A stretch of 64,000 bases of DNA from Lachnospiraceae bacterium (GCA_017437785.1 JAFRXH010000036.1:1-64000), one strand, 5' to 3'; positions 8,940 through 19,062 are shown, counted from the first letter of the stretch. Translations and numbers: made by a program. The notes: generated by a model not told the origin, from the letters alone.

Positions 8940-11564
8940 CTAATGATCCTTCTTCGTGGTAACAAATACATGAACGAGGAAAGCAGCATAGACCAGCAAG
9001 CTGCCTATGCTGATAAGTAAGCCAGCTTTCGCTCCGGGGGCGATATATTTGAGTTCTACTTCATGTTCTCCGGGAGACAAGGGAATAGACAGAAATGCTC
9101 CGTCTAAAACACTTTCACAAACGGTGGATAAACCGTCGACTTTTGCGCTCCAGCCTTCATCCCAGGGGATAGATGTAAAGAGTAAAGGATAATCTTCTGT
9201 AGCATATACGTTACCAATTAAATGTGAGCTGCTCCATTTAGTGAGTTTGAGTATTCCGGGCAGAAGATCGTTATGTAGTGATGCAAGATCGGAGCCGTCA
9301 AAACGCGCAAATAGCATTTCATTACATGCGTAGCTTTCCAAAGAATCCTCATTAAAGTAGATAACAACATTTTCAGTATCAGGAGGAAAATTTTCGCTTA
9401 CTTGTCCGCCTTTAAGTATACAACCTATAGAGAGTGTCAGGTTTTCTGCATAATTATCATCGCTTTCTAAAAGATACGGAGCTACAGTGATGGCACTGGG
9501 AGATGTTTGACGAAAGCAGGCGTAGAATGGATGTGCAGGATCTTTATCAGCACTAAAGTAAATGCCGGCATTTGAGGAGTGGTCTGTTGCTTTTGCAAAG
9601 AGAGTATGATCTCCTAAAGGATAGGTTTTTGCATTGAAGCTGCTGAGTTTCAGATCCTTAAGTTCCATTCTTTCAAAGAAGTGATAGTCTTTTCCGCTTA
9701 TTGCTTTAACAAAACGTTCCTGGTTTTCAAAAGGATCATTGCAGGGAGTATAATTTTGTATGTCATTAGATACCATATAGGCGATGGATAAACGCCAGGG
9801 AAACTCTTCCAATTCGGAAATACGCTCATCGGTTTTTTCTCCAACGCGATTGATATTTCCTGTGTAGCCTTTATCAAATAACATATAGGTCAGATCGGTA
9901 TATCCGTTTTCGGTAATGCTTCTGTTACTTACAGAGATTCCCAAGCCATACAAGGCATTACGTAAGTCATATTGATCCGACGAGGAAAAAGTATTATACC
10001 CTGCATATCCGAAGAGGGCGGATGAGTTGTAATTGTTATCGCCATACATGGAAATGCGGTAAAGCTGATCATCATCTGCGGGAATACGATCGAGTACAGA
10101 TTTTTGTGCATTATACCAGTTGATAAATTCGCTTTCAGAGAAAGGTTCGTAATCTGCATGCTCCTGTGAGAGATAACCGTTCAGCGCTAATTCACTCATC
10201 AATAATATGAAACATGCTGCGATAAGGGGCTTTTTCAGGCGGCTGTTCTGAGAAGGGGGATTCTTATGGGGCATTAGTAATATGCCCCAAAGACTTAAGT
10301 ACAATATATTTATAGCAAGCTCTGAAGATGAATTAGTTACATCCGAAGGATTACTGTACAGTGGCCAGAGGCGCATCATAAAGGAATAGAAGAATATTAA
10401 TACACCAATAGAGCACCAGAGACTGAATGTGGGGAGTTTTCCTTTAGTGGCACTAAAACAGCGACAGGCCAGAGCGCATAATAAAAAGCAGACGATACCG
10501 CTGTTTCGAAAGAAATAAAAGTTAGGATAATCAAAAGCATGGGTTAAGATGAATAGCGGCAAAAAAACCATACTCAGTGCGCAGAAGAATAGCAGCAAGC
10601 CAGAAATGACCTTTTCCTTTAACGGTATTTCTTTTTGAATAAAATAGTGTATCACGAGTATTACCACCGGAAGACCGCAATAAAGAAAAGGTATGCGGTT
10701 ATCTATATCAGGCATCACTCCCAGCAGCATGCTGTTGATCACATCAAAGAAGGATGTGGGAAGATCGGAAAACGATTGATTGTCGGCAGCCATATGGGAA
10801 ATAAGGAATTTGGCACAGGGCAAAAGGATGGCGGCGCAACAGCCGGCAGATAGTATTACGGAACCGCTAAATCTAATAAAAAGCTTAAAGATATGACGAG
10901 CAGATGTTTCTTTATATTTATAATACAGGCATATAAACGCTGCAAATGCAACAGCTATAAAAATACCGCTGATGAAAGCCATGTAGAAATTACTTAAGAA
11001 CAACAATATCCAGACAGGTACGAGAGAGAGCCAGCGCCCTGTTTTGACCAGGCGATAAACAAGCAGTATCAGTATTGGAAAAAGATAAGCTGATTCAAGC
11101 CATATGATATTAAAATGTAGCGTTATATTAAAACTGTTCATTGCATAGCAGATCGCAAAGAATACAGCTGCCGCATTGCTACATTTGATAACGTATTTCG
11201 CAAACAGAGAAAAGAAAGCTCCACACAGACCTATCTTCAGGGTTATTATTACTGCGGTCATAGCGGGGATGGAGATGATCTCGGGAAGGTAGAGCAGATT
11301 AAAAGGGCTGAAAGCATAATATGCATATGTAAGGATAGTGGGTGAACCGTAATATTGGGAAAAGGTATACCAGAAATCTTCTTTTCCTTTAAGGACGCGA
11401 AGAAACAGATGGATGAAATCTATGTATTGTGAATACAGATCACCTCGTAAGAGAGTTCTGTTTCCAAATCCCAAAACACGGTATAGAGCAAGGAATATAA
11501 GAAAACTGATTACAGAGAGTGTAAAGGAATATAATGCGGTTAACGCTGATCTGTTATTTTTCAT
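8940..11564 (-). CDS. YfhO-family multi-pass membrane protein (GT-C-like), copy 3
   Basis: 874 aa. About 12 hydrophobic segments fill residues 12-470, then a large extracytoplasmic domain (about 475-840) with the family motif IPWDEGWSAKVDG, then a last membrane segment near 847-866. The first extracytoplasmic loop has GDLYSQY, where an acidic residue is expected in the GT-C active site. It starts two bases after the upstream paralogue ends, with GGAGGCC as ribosome site inside that gene's tail, so the two are co-translated. Probably transfers a sugar from a polyprenyl-phosphate donor to a surface polymer or protein; the acceptor is not known. Confidence 0.8.
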   Translation of the reverse strand: MKNNRSALTALYSFTLSVISFLIFLALYRVLGFGNRTLLRGDLYSQYIDFIHLFLRVLKGKEDFWYTFSQYYGSPTILTYAYYAFSPFNLLYLPEIISIPAMTAVIITLKIGLCGAFFSLFAKYVIKCSNAAAVFFAICYAMNSFNITLHFNIIWLESAYLFPILILLVYRLVKTGRWLSLVPVWILLFLSNFYMAFISGIFIAVAFAAFICLYYKYKETSARHIFKLFIRFSGSVILSAGCCAAILLPCAKFLISHMAADNQSFSDLPTSFFDVINSMLLGVMPDIDNRIPFLYCGLPVVILVIHYFIQKEIPLKEKVISGLLLFFCALSMVFLPLFILTHAFDYPNFYFFRNSGIVCFLLCALACRCFSATKGKLPTFSLWCSIGVLIFFYSFMMRLWPLYSNPSDVTNSSSELAINILYLSLWGILLMPHKNPPSQNSRLKKPLIAACFILLMSELALNGYLSQEHADYEPFSESEFINWYNAQKSVLDRIPADDDQLYRISMYGDNNYNSSALFGYAGYNTFSSSDQYDLRNALYGLGISVSNRSITENGYTDLTYMLFDKGYTGNINRVGEKTDERISELEEFPWRLSIAYMVSNDIQNYTPCNDPFENQERFVKAISGKDYHFFERMELKDLKLSSFNAKTYPLGDHTLFAKATDHSSNAGIYFSADKDPAHPFYACFRQTSPSAITVAPYLLESDDNYAENLTLSIGCILKGGQVSENFPPDTENVVIYFNEDSLESYACNEMLFARFDGSDLASLHNDLLPGILKLTKWSSSHLIGNVYATEDYPLLFTSIPWDEGWSAKVDGLSTVCESVLDGAFLSIPLSPGEHEVELKYIAPGAKAGLLISIGSLLVYAAFLVHVFVTTKKDH

Positions 11565-11566
11565 GC

Positions 11567-14170
11567 TTAGGCCTCCGTATCGGATCCTTCAGAACTGACA
11601 GCAGGAGTAGGCTGTTTGCTCTTTTTTATAATTATCAGAGTTAATATAAGCAGTACAAGTAAACTGCCACCGCTTATAAGCTTTCCGGTATCAGCACCCG
11701 GATGAGAATATATCAGACGTATATTATGTGTACCGGGAGTAAGCTCCAGGCTTAAGAAGCTATCATTGATAACAGGATATGTCGGTGCCGGAGAATCATC
11801 GATATAAGCGTCCCAACCTTTGTCATAGGGTATAGAAAAAAACAGTATCGGACGATCGGCTGATGCGTTAACAGTTCCACTTATTTCATCGTTTCTGAAA
11901 GCATTTGTAATAAGAGGCATACTGCCAAGATCTTTACGAAGATCTGCAAGATTATCGCTGTTATATGCGCAGAAGTACATGTTTTTTACAGCGTAGTCAA
12001 AGTCTCCGTTTCTACTGAAAAGAAGGTTGATGCAGGGAATACCGAATTCGTTAGGGAGCGCTTTTACTATGCTTTCATCTGAGAGAGTATGGCTCTTATT
12101 AAAACCGCTAATCGGGTATTCGATGGTGGGGGCAGTGTTTCTTATTACCGGTTCAGATAGTGACGTGAAATGCGCCAGAATGTTATCGCTTACTGATTCG
12201 GGGAAGGAAATGTTTATACTGCCGTCAACAGCTACATCGCTGATATGTTGAAAAAGCGTTGCATCGTCAAAAGGATATATTTCCATGTTCTTAGCGGTGA
12301 TGTTATTATTTGACACCGAAAGCGGAGTATAGAACGAATACTTTTTATTTGCCATTAAGCTGACAAGATTTTCCTGATTTGTAAATACATCATGATCATT
12401 ATTCCATGAGAGTAAGCCGGGGCTGCACATAAAACCTATAGGAAGTGCCAGAGGAGAACCGCTTAGTTCTCCGGTCTGGGCATTAAGACTGTATTTTACA
12501 CCAAAGAGCATATCGGTCAGATCTGTGTAACCGTGATCATAGATGCTCATAAAAGAAGTGCCTATGCCAAGAGAGGAGAGGGTTTCACGCAGTTTGGCAT
12601 TATCAGTGGTAGTGAAAGTGTTAAGGCCCATATAACCGAAACGAGAGGGAGCATTAAAGCATATCTCACCATTTACACGTACACGGTAGATATCTTTATC
12701 TGCGGCTAGCAGTTCCGGTATTATGTCCTGTTCATTCTTTTCCCACGACGCAAGTTCATCTTCGGAATGAAAGCCGAAATCATTTCGTGAAAAGCAGGTG
12801 CAGCCGTTTATAAGCAGCTCTGCCGAAAGAAGAATAGTAAGTAACAGCCCTGTATTTTTTGGACGGTAATGATGCAGAGCGATATAAAGAGCCAGAAAAG
12901 CTGCATTCACAAGGAAGAAGCCATAGCTGTTGGTATGGTATCCGCTGTAGCAGAGTTTTTGGAAAGGAATAAGGATCGCATACAGCAGCATCAGGCCTGA
13001 GATTATGCATATATATTTCTTCACAGGGATTTCCTTTAAATAGGGGAGTGCACGGCAGCTGAGTGTAAGTATCAGGAATACCAAGCACCATGCATAACGG
13101 TGGGCATACCAGTTGGGAGCTTCCATTGCATGCAGGAAACGGTACAACGGAAGAAACTGTGATGCGGCAAGATAAAAGATCAGAATGAATCCGGCGGTAA
13201 GTTTCTCACGTTTTTCTATCTTTGAACACATAAAGTAAGCAGGGAGCAGCAGAAGAACCGGCAACCCGCAATATATAAGCGGAATGGGACTTCCCATGCC
13301 CTGCATTTCTCCCATAAAGAGATTGCATAATACATCGGGGAGGGTTACCGAAAAAAGTGTGAATGCGCTGCGGCTCTGATCCTTATCAAGCAGTTCATAA
13401 GCTGTGGGAAGGAGCACTGCGGCACATACCCCGGCGGCAAGCAGTACGCTGAAAGCATATAACAGGCACTTCTTTATTGCTGTCTGTAATGACGCACGCG
13501 ATCTTTCTTTGACACTTAATATAAGAAGAGCTAAAAAAACAAATGCGGTAAATATACCTGCGATATAGCCCATATAGAAATTGGTTATGAAGAGGTAAGC
13601 ATATGCAGGGATAAGCGGTATGAAAGATGAACCACGGAAATAAAGCGTCATCAAGAGGATGATCACAGGCAGTGTATAAAGGGCATCAAGCCACATTATG
13701 TGTACACACATGGATACGGCAAAAGTACAAAGCCCGTAAGCTGTACCAAAGAGGATCGTACAGGGGGATTTTTCTTTTAAGCCTTTTGAAAGGAAAAGCT
13801 GAAACATTGCAGCTGCCAGGGAAAGCTTAAGTGTAATGATAACTGCTGTCATGGCGGAAACAGATATCCCCGGTATCAGGTATAGGAGATTAAAAGGGCT
13901 TAAACAGTAGTAGGCGTATCCGGCGGTAGCGGGATTACCGAAGAAAACAGAAAAACTGTAATAAAAACTGCCGTTTCCTTTTAATACATTAAGAAAGCTT
14001 TGGATAAAAGCTGTATATTGAGAAAAAAGATCACCGGAAAGAATTGTTTTGTTACCGTATCCCAGTATACCTGAAAAAGCCAGTATCAGCAGAAAGATAA
14101 TAGCTGTAAGTAATGCAGAATAAATGGGATAGTGCTGTTCCTTTGCTTTTGATCTAAGAAAGGAATTCAT
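11567..14170 (-). CDS. YfhO-family multi-pass membrane protein (GT-C-like), copy 2
   Basis: 867 aa with the same layout as the neighbouring 874-aa protein: an N-terminal membrane bundle (about 18-465), GDLFSQY in the first loop, an extracytoplasmic domain with IPYDKGWDAYIDD, and a C-terminal membrane segment near 830-850 followed by a Lys- then Ser/Glu-rich tail. A good ribosome site (AGGAGG) lies before the ATG, in a 14-base gap after the DUF6311-like gene, so it belongs to the same minus-strand operon. Side-by-side YfhO copies suggest gene duplication followed by divergence in acceptor or donor. Confidence 0.8.
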   Translation of the reverse strand: MNSFLRSKAKEQHYPIYSALLTAIIFLLILAFSGILGYGNKTILSGDLFSQYTAFIQSFLNVLKGNGSFYYSFSVFFGNPATAGYAYYCLSPFNLLYLIPGISVSAMTAVIITLKLSLAAAMFQLFLSKGLKEKSPCTILFGTAYGLCTFAVSMCVHIMWLDALYTLPVIILLMTLYFRGSSFIPLIPAYAYLFITNFYMGYIAGIFTAFVFLALLILSVKERSRASLQTAIKKCLLYAFSVLLAAGVCAAVLLPTAYELLDKDQSRSAFTLFSVTLPDVLCNLFMGEMQGMGSPIPLIYCGLPVLLLLPAYFMCSKIEKREKLTAGFILIFYLAASQFLPLYRFLHAMEAPNWYAHRYAWCLVFLILTLSCRALPYLKEIPVKKYICIISGLMLLYAILIPFQKLCYSGYHTNSYGFFLVNAAFLALYIALHHYRPKNTGLLLTILLSAELLINGCTCFSRNDFGFHSEDELASWEKNEQDIIPELLAADKDIYRVRVNGEICFNAPSRFGYMGLNTFTTTDNAKLRETLSSLGIGTSFMSIYDHGYTDLTDMLFGVKYSLNAQTGELSGSPLALPIGFMCSPGLLSWNNDHDVFTNQENLVSLMANKKYSFYTPLSVSNNNITAKNMEIYPFDDATLFQHISDVAVDGSINISFPESVSDNILAHFTSLSEPVIRNTAPTIEYPISGFNKSHTLSDESIVKALPNEFGIPCINLLFSRNGDFDYAVKNMYFCAYNSDNLADLRKDLGSMPLITNAFRNDEISGTVNASADRPILFFSIPYDKGWDAYIDDSPAPTYPVINDSFLSLELTPGTHNIRLIYSHPGADTGKLISGGSLLVLLILTLIIIKKSKQPTPAVSSEGSDTEA

Positions 14171-14184
14171 TTGTATGTTACCTC

Positions 14185-15978
14185 CTAGTATGAATCAAAG
14201 GTTCCGACCGGTGTGGCAGACACATCGGGGTTATAATACTGTGTAGTCAGTTCATAAAAGATCTCCCTATCCAGTTCGGTAGCTTCCGGGCCGGGAGCAT
14301 TCTTCATAAGTTTCTTATTGAAGAAGCAGACTCTGTCATCACAATAGTAAACAACATATGTTTCGGGCAGAAGCTTGGGTGACAGATAAGGCATATAATC
14401 GTCGATAAGAAGATATACTGTATCATCTGAAAGCTGTTCACTGTTCCATGCATCCAGATCGGCCTGGACAGAATTTTTGGGGCCGCGACAGGCTTTTGAT
14501 GTGTTCAGCGTCATATTATGATGAGAGGCGAAAACCCCTGCGGAAGCGATATCTTCAAAAGTATCGCTGATAAAAGAAAGATGTCTGGCATCAGATGTAA
14601 AAACATCATCGAAACAGTCGTTAAACACTGTAGAATAACCGCTTGTAATGCCATCTGCCTTACCTTTAGCGGTAAGGGGGACAAGTTCTACGTATTGTAA
14701 AACTATACAAGGCATTAGTATATACACAAAAATGCGTGATGAAGGGAGGCCTTTGGCAAGAATATAAAAAACTCCCACTTGTATCATATACCATACAGGC
14801 AATATGAAGCGGGCTGTTGCACGGAAGGTAGATAAGAATGCCAAAAGCTCACGGTTAGGATCGGTACCGACCAGATCCCAAAGCTGCTGCCCTGCAATAC
14901 GGGGACGAAGTCCTTCGGAAATTGCAAATAAAAAGACCGATGCAAGCAGGGTTAGAATAACGAAAAAACTGTGCTTTTTAAGAAAAGGCTTGATCTTTTT
15001 ATGATTTATGACCAGGAGAACGATCGCGATGAGAATGAATATCATAAAAGCGATCCCCCAGTATACCGCGGATTCCGTACTGTATTTATAATCGATACCG
15101 GGGAGGAATGATGAAAAGATCAGTGGATTGATCAGATCCACGGGATCGAATACGAGTCCGGGAAATCCGCGCATGATCACGCTCTCGAATTTAAGCATTC
15201 CGCCGCCCAGATAATAGGCCAGTAAGGTGATGGCCACACAGCTGAAAAATGTGATGACGGATGATAAACGTTTTTTGTTTTTGAAAAATTGATAAAAACA
15301 TGAAAAACTCATAAGAAAACCGGTCATAAAAAACAGATAACCGTGTATCAGAACACTGACTCCGCACATGAGCGTCCAAAGAAAAATACGCTTCTTTGCG
15401 CTCATTTCTGATTCGCTGATGATCAATAAAAACGAAAAGAGGATAAGCCATTGTCCGGCAAGGGAACTATGATGAAAACAACGGAAGAGAAAAGGAACAT
15501 TGATTATGAAAAAAGGAACACAGAGCATAGTCTTTAAGTAGCTGAGACCAAGTTTTTTTAACAGGAGTGAGGCACTGACACCCTGCAGCATAAAACAAAG
15601 GAAGATCCACATACCGAAATATTGAAAATACTTTGGTAGTATCGGAGAAAGCAGCTTGAATATGAATGCCAAAAGAGGAATGGAGTCACTGTATATAACA
15701 GAGCTGTCGTAAGGATAAGGATAGTATGACTGCACGCCGATCGGATTGCGCCAGGGACTTATACGGAAGAAGTCAAAGCCGAGCTGGTGATTGAAAACAT
15801 CGGCATCATCACTGTTATATATAAAAGCCACATTAGTGGGTACGAGACTTGCAAAGCCGTATATCAGAAAAAAAAGGATCGCACCTATGATCGCAGCAGA
15901 GAGGGCGTAGACCAAAGGATGCAAAAAAAACTGTTTGTATTTATCAGATGATATTGTTTTGGGATTTTTATCAGCCAT
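14185..15978 (-). CDS. DUF6311-like polytopic membrane protein, copy 2
   Basis: 597 aa. Around ten hydrophobic segments occupy residues 20-430, followed by a soluble domain of about 165 aa. The N-terminal loop after the first segment holds HQLGFDFFRxSPWRNPIG and SSVIYSDSIPLLAF, which I recognise from DUF6311 GT-C-like membrane proteins. The copy at 16038-17831 has identical length and extensive identity. No ribosome site precedes the ATG; instead a TTTACT/TATAAT promoter ends seven bases before it, predicting a leaderless mRNA. It is followed 14 bases later by a YfhO gene. Probable lipid-linked sugar transferase; the substrate is unknown. Confidence 0.75.
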   Translation of the reverse strand: MADKNPKTISSDKYKQFFLHPLVYALSAAIIGAILFFLIYGFASLVPTNVAFIYNSDDADVFNHQLGFDFFRISPWRNPIGVQSYYPYPYDSSVIYSDSIPLLAFIFKLLSPILPKYFQYFGMWIFLCFMLQGVSASLLLKKLGLSYLKTMLCVPFFIINVPFLFRCFHHSSLAGQWLILFSFLLIISESEMSAKKRIFLWTLMCGVSVLIHGYLFFMTGFLMSFSCFYQFFKNKKRLSSVITFFSCVAITLLAYYLGGGMLKFESVIMRGFPGLVFDPVDLINPLIFSSFLPGIDYKYSTESAVYWGIAFMIFILIAIVLLVINHKKIKPFLKKHSFFVILTLLASVFLFAISEGLRPRIAGQQLWDLVGTDPNRELLAFLSTFRATARFILPVWYMIQVGVFYILAKGLPSSRIFVYILMPCIVLQYVELVPLTAKGKADGITSGYSTVFNDCFDDVFTSDARHLSFISDTFEDIASAGVFASHHNMTLNTSKACRGPKNSVQADLDAWNSEQLSDDTVYLLIDDYMPYLSPKLLPETYVVYYCDDRVCFFNKKLMKNAPGPEATELDREIFYELTTQYYNPDVSATPVGTFDSY

Positions 15979-15985
15979 AAAGAAA

Positions 15986-16014
15986 ATTATAAATGATTAG
16001 TATGGAAAAGTAAA
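15986..16014 (-). promoter_or_regulatory. Promoter abutting the DUF6311-like gene (leaderless)
   Basis: On the minus strand: TTTACT (16014-16009), a 17-base spacer and TATAAT (15991-15986), then only seven bases (15985-15979) before the ATG at 15978. The predicted transcription start falls on or next to the start codon. No purine-rich ribosome site is present in those seven bases beyond AAAGAAA on the other strand, which is TTTCTTT in the mRNA sense. Confidence 0.65.
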
Positions 16015-16037
16015 GAATGGAGAATGCCGGGACAGCA

Positions 16038-17831
16038 TTAACGGTCATCAAATGTTCCGATCGGAGTAGCGGCAAGCTCGGGGTCATAATAATGATCTAA
16101 AATATCATAAAGCATGGAACTATCAAGCATTGCGGCGTCTTCTCCCGGAGTATTTTGCAGCAGGTCCTTGTGGAATATACAGATCATTTCGTCGCAGTAG
16201 TATATAAGATGATCATCGGTAAGAAGTACAGGCTTCAGGTAGGGGATGTAATCATCAGGGATGAGATATACTGTATCCTGACTCAGCTGTTCTGCATTCC
16301 AGGCGGTAATATCAGCCCAGACGGAGTTCTTGGGACCGCGACAGGCTTTAGATGTATTAAGTGTCATATTGTGGTGCGAAGCAAATACCCCGGCAGCAGC
16401 GATATTTTCGTAGTTATCACTGATGAATGACAGGTGCCTTGCGTTTGAAGAAAAGGTATTGTCAAAACAATCATTGAATACGGTATGGTAGCCGGATACG
16501 ATCGAGTCCGCGCCGCCTTTTGCTGTTTTAGGGACTATCTCTGCGTATTGGAGAATGATGCAGGGGATCAGTATAAGGGTAAATAAAGTCTGTTTGTTAA
16601 CAAAACGTGATATGACGTAGAAAACGCAGATCTGTATCAGATAGAGTACCGGCAGGATAAAGCGGGCTGTGGCTCTGAATGTTGATAAAAAAGCTATCAG
16701 ATCATAATCGGAATCCGGTTTGATGAGGTTGAAGAGAGTCTGCCCTGCTATCCTGGGGCGAGGTCCTTCGGATATCACGAACAAAAATAATGAAGCGATC
16801 ATAGTGAGTATGATAATGAAACGGTGTTTTTTAAAGAAAGGCTTTATGGACCGGCGTTTGATGATAATAAATATTACAGACATGAGAAGGAGTATAATAA
16901 AGGCTAATCCCCAGTAAACAGCTGATTCCTTGCTGCACAGATATACAATGGGAGGGAGAAAAGAGGAATAGATCAAAGGATTGATCAGGTCCACCGGATC
17001 AAACAGATAGTGAGGGAATCCCCCCATTATTATGTTTGCATGCGGGAGCATCCCACCTCCCAGATAATATGCGAACAGGCTGGCGATAACACAGCTGAAA
17101 AATACAGCAAGGGTTGATACGCGTTTTTTTTCTTTAAAGAATCTGTAAAAACAGGAGAAACTCATCAGAAAACCTGTCATAAAGAACAGATAACCGTGTA
17201 TCAGGACACTTCCGCCGCAGAGCAAAGTCCAGAGTACGATACGTTTACGGGGTTTCATATCCGATTCGCTCAGTATCATCAGGAATGAAAAAAGAATAAG
17301 CCATTGACCGGCCAAGGCACTATGATGGAAACAACGGAAGAGAAAAGGGACGTTCAGGATAAAGAAGGGGACGCAGAGCATGGCTTGCATGTAACTGAGG
17401 CCTATCTTTTTTAATACTAGCGAAGAGCTAACGCCCTGAAGTATAAAACATAGAAAGATCCATATACCAAAGTACTGGAAGTATTCGGGCAGGATAGGGG
17501 AAAGCAGTTTAAAAAAAAAGGCGAGTAGTGGAATAGAGTCGGAATAAATAACGGAGCTCTCATAAGGATAAGGATAATAGGATTGCAACCCGATGGGATT
17601 GCGCCAGGGGCTTGTGCGGAAGAAATCAAAGCCCAGCTGATGGTTAAAGACATCGGCGTCTTTACTGTTATATATGAAGCTGACATTAGTGGGTAAAAGC
17701 GTGGCAAAGCCGTAGATCAGTAAAAAAAGGACCGCGCCGATGAGGGTCGCTGACATGGCGTATACAGTGGGACTTGCGAGAATATCTGGCGCCTTTCGTT
17801 TGTCTGTTTTAATCATAGAAGTATTGCTCAT
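16038..17831 (-). CDS. DUF6311-like polytopic membrane protein, copy 1
   Basis: 597 aa, colinear with the downstream copy along its whole length. The shared blocks include the N-terminal loop with SPWRNPIG, the segment LNVPFLFRCFHHS, the run HGYLFFMTGFLMSFSCFY and the C-terminal GVFASHHNMTLNTSKACRGP. About ten membrane segments precede a C-terminal soluble domain. A TTTACA/TATAAT promoter ends eight bases before the ATG and no ribosome site exists, so a leaderless transcript is predicted. It heads the four-gene minus-strand cluster, and its sister has its own promoter 40 bases on. Likely GT-C-type sugar transferase; the acceptor is unknown. Confidence 0.75.
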   Translation of the reverse strand: MSNTSMIKTDKRKAPDILASPTVYAMSATLIGAVLFLLIYGFATLLPTNVSFIYNSKDADVFNHQLGFDFFRTSPWRNPIGLQSYYPYPYESSVIYSDSIPLLAFFFKLLSPILPEYFQYFGIWIFLCFILQGVSSSLVLKKIGLSYMQAMLCVPFFILNVPFLFRCFHHSALAGQWLILFSFLMILSESDMKPRKRIVLWTLLCGGSVLIHGYLFFMTGFLMSFSCFYRFFKEKKRVSTLAVFFSCVIASLFAYYLGGGMLPHANIIMGGFPHYLFDPVDLINPLIYSSFLPPIVYLCSKESAVYWGLAFIILLLMSVIFIIIKRRSIKPFFKKHRFIIILTMIASLFLFVISEGPRPRIAGQTLFNLIKPDSDYDLIAFLSTFRATARFILPVLYLIQICVFYVISRFVNKQTLFTLILIPCIILQYAEIVPKTAKGGADSIVSGYHTVFNDCFDNTFSSNARHLSFISDNYENIAAAGVFASHHNMTLNTSKACRGPKNSVWADITAWNAEQLSQDTVYLIPDDYIPYLKPVLLTDDHLIYYCDEMICIFHKDLLQNTPGEDAAMLDSSMLYDILDHYYDPELAATPIGTFDDR

Positions 17832-17839
17832 GGATGATA

Positions 17840-17868
17840 ATTATATACGGAAAAAGATTGTATGTAAA
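17840..17868 (-). promoter_or_regulatory. Promoter abutting DUF6311-like copy 1 (leaderless)
   Basis: Minus strand: TTTACA (17868-17863), a 17-base spacer and TATAAT (17845-17840), then eight bases before the ATG whose A is base 17831. Same geometry as the promoter at 15986-16014. It is back-to-back with the acyltransferase promoter at 17883-17911. Confidence 0.7.
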
Positions 17869-17882
17869 GCTATGTATTTGGT

Positions 17883-17911
17883 TTGACTAAAGTACGGTTT
17901 AGATATATGAT
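17883..17911 (+). promoter_or_regulatory. SigA-type promoter of the acyltransferase gene
   Basis: TTGACT (17883-17888), a 17-base spacer and TATGAT (17906-17911). The start at about 17918 gives a leader of nearly 50 bases with an AAAGG ribosome site. The two divergent promoters are 14 bases apart at their -35 ends, so one regulator bound here could control both directions. Confidence 0.65.
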
Positions 17912-17964
17912 AAAATCCATATAAAGTTGAATAAATGCAAAAATCTTATTGAATAAAGGTGTAT

Positions 17965-19062
17965 ATGACTAATAAAGAGGAAAGAAAAGCTGTAGATCGT
18001 AACGGCGCCCTGGATCTCATCCGGATCGTAGCCTGTCTTGGTATCTTATATCTTCATTTCAGAAGCTATGTGAGTCCCGGGGGAGTTTATTGGGGGGATG
18101 TACTGGTCACTGCTGATGACAGCGGTGTGGATCTTCGCTGCTTTGTCGAGATCTTCTTTGTTATGTCGGGTTATCTTATGTACTCTTATGTTAAACGTAT
18201 TAGTGAGGGGATGGGCTTTGGCGAGTACTTTTGCCCTAAATTGTGGCGTATCCTTCCGCTTCTGGCAGTTGCTACAGTGGTATATCAGCTGCTGGCTCAT
18301 AACCTTTTGATGTTGGGGGCGGATGTTTCATATTCGCAGTCATCGCTATGGGGAATGCTTTCATCAGCGCTTGGAGTACAGGAAGGATGGAGTTTTATCA
18401 ATTCCCATATCAATCCGGAAGCGTGGTTTCTGGATGTCCTGCTTTTATGCTACCTTTTTACTTATATAATTGTGAATATCTGTAACAGGTTTGGCATTGA
18501 TAACCGCTGGGGCTTTTGTGTCATGATCTTTCTGGGGGCGGCATGTGTCAGCAGGGAGTCTGAGCTGCCGTTTTTAGGATATATGGCAGGCAGGGGGTAT
18601 GAGAGTTATTTTGCAGGAATGATGCTGGCAGCTTTTTTAAATAAGAAGAGCGCCGGAAAAAAGGAGTACCTGATCTCATTTCTTATACTGATCGTTTATG
18701 CTTTGTATCATGTTTTCAGGCCTGAGCTGCTTGTATTCGGAAAATTCTACCTTGTGGCTTTTCTGGTCGCGCCGGCGCTTATCGTGATCACACAGATACC
18801 TGCGGTGCGCAAAGTATTTTCATGGAAGGGGCTGGCGGCTGCAGGAAAAGTGACGTTTGCAACGTATGTTTTTCATACGTGTACGCTCCTTGGGATAAGG
18901 AATCTCGCGGAGTATTTTGGAGTGACCATTGATTATGGGCATGAAGTCATGCTTATAGCTTATATCATATGTGCTTTCATCGTGGGAACATTGGCATATC
19001 TGCTGGTGGAAAGACCGGTCATCAACCTCAGGAACAGATCACAAAAAACGGAGAGGAACTGA
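17965..19062 (+). CDS. Acyltransferase_3-family membrane O-acyltransferase
   Basis: Integral-membrane enzyme of the family that moves acetyl or other acyl groups onto sugars of exported polysaccharides (OafA/WecH-like). The N-terminal signature LDLIRIVACLGILYLHF, with its conserved His, and EIFFVMSGYLM near residue 70 are typical. About ten hydrophobic segments cover the 365 aa and there is no extra SGNH domain. I chose ATG 17965 (after AAAGG) over GTG 17959. It is divergent from the DUF6311/YfhO cluster, so it probably modifies the same glycan. No terminator was seen behind it. Confidence 0.85.
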   Translation: MTNKEERKAVDRNGALDLIRIVACLGILYLHFRSYVSPGGVYWGDVLVTADDSGVDLRCFVEIFFVMSGYLMYSYVKRISEGMGFGEYFCPKLWRILPLLAVATVVYQLLAHNLLMLGADVSYSQSSLWGMLSSALGVQEGWSFINSHINPEAWFLDVLLLCYLFTYIIVNICNRFGIDNRWGFCVMIFLGAACVSRESELPFLGYMAGRGYESYFAGMMLAAFLNKKSAGKKEYLISFLILIVYALYHVFRPELLVFGKFYLVAFLVAPALIVITQIPAVRKVFSWKGLAAAGKVTFATYVFHTCTLLGIRNLAEYFGVTIDYGHEVMLIAYIICAFIVGTLAYLLVERPVINLRNRSQKTERN

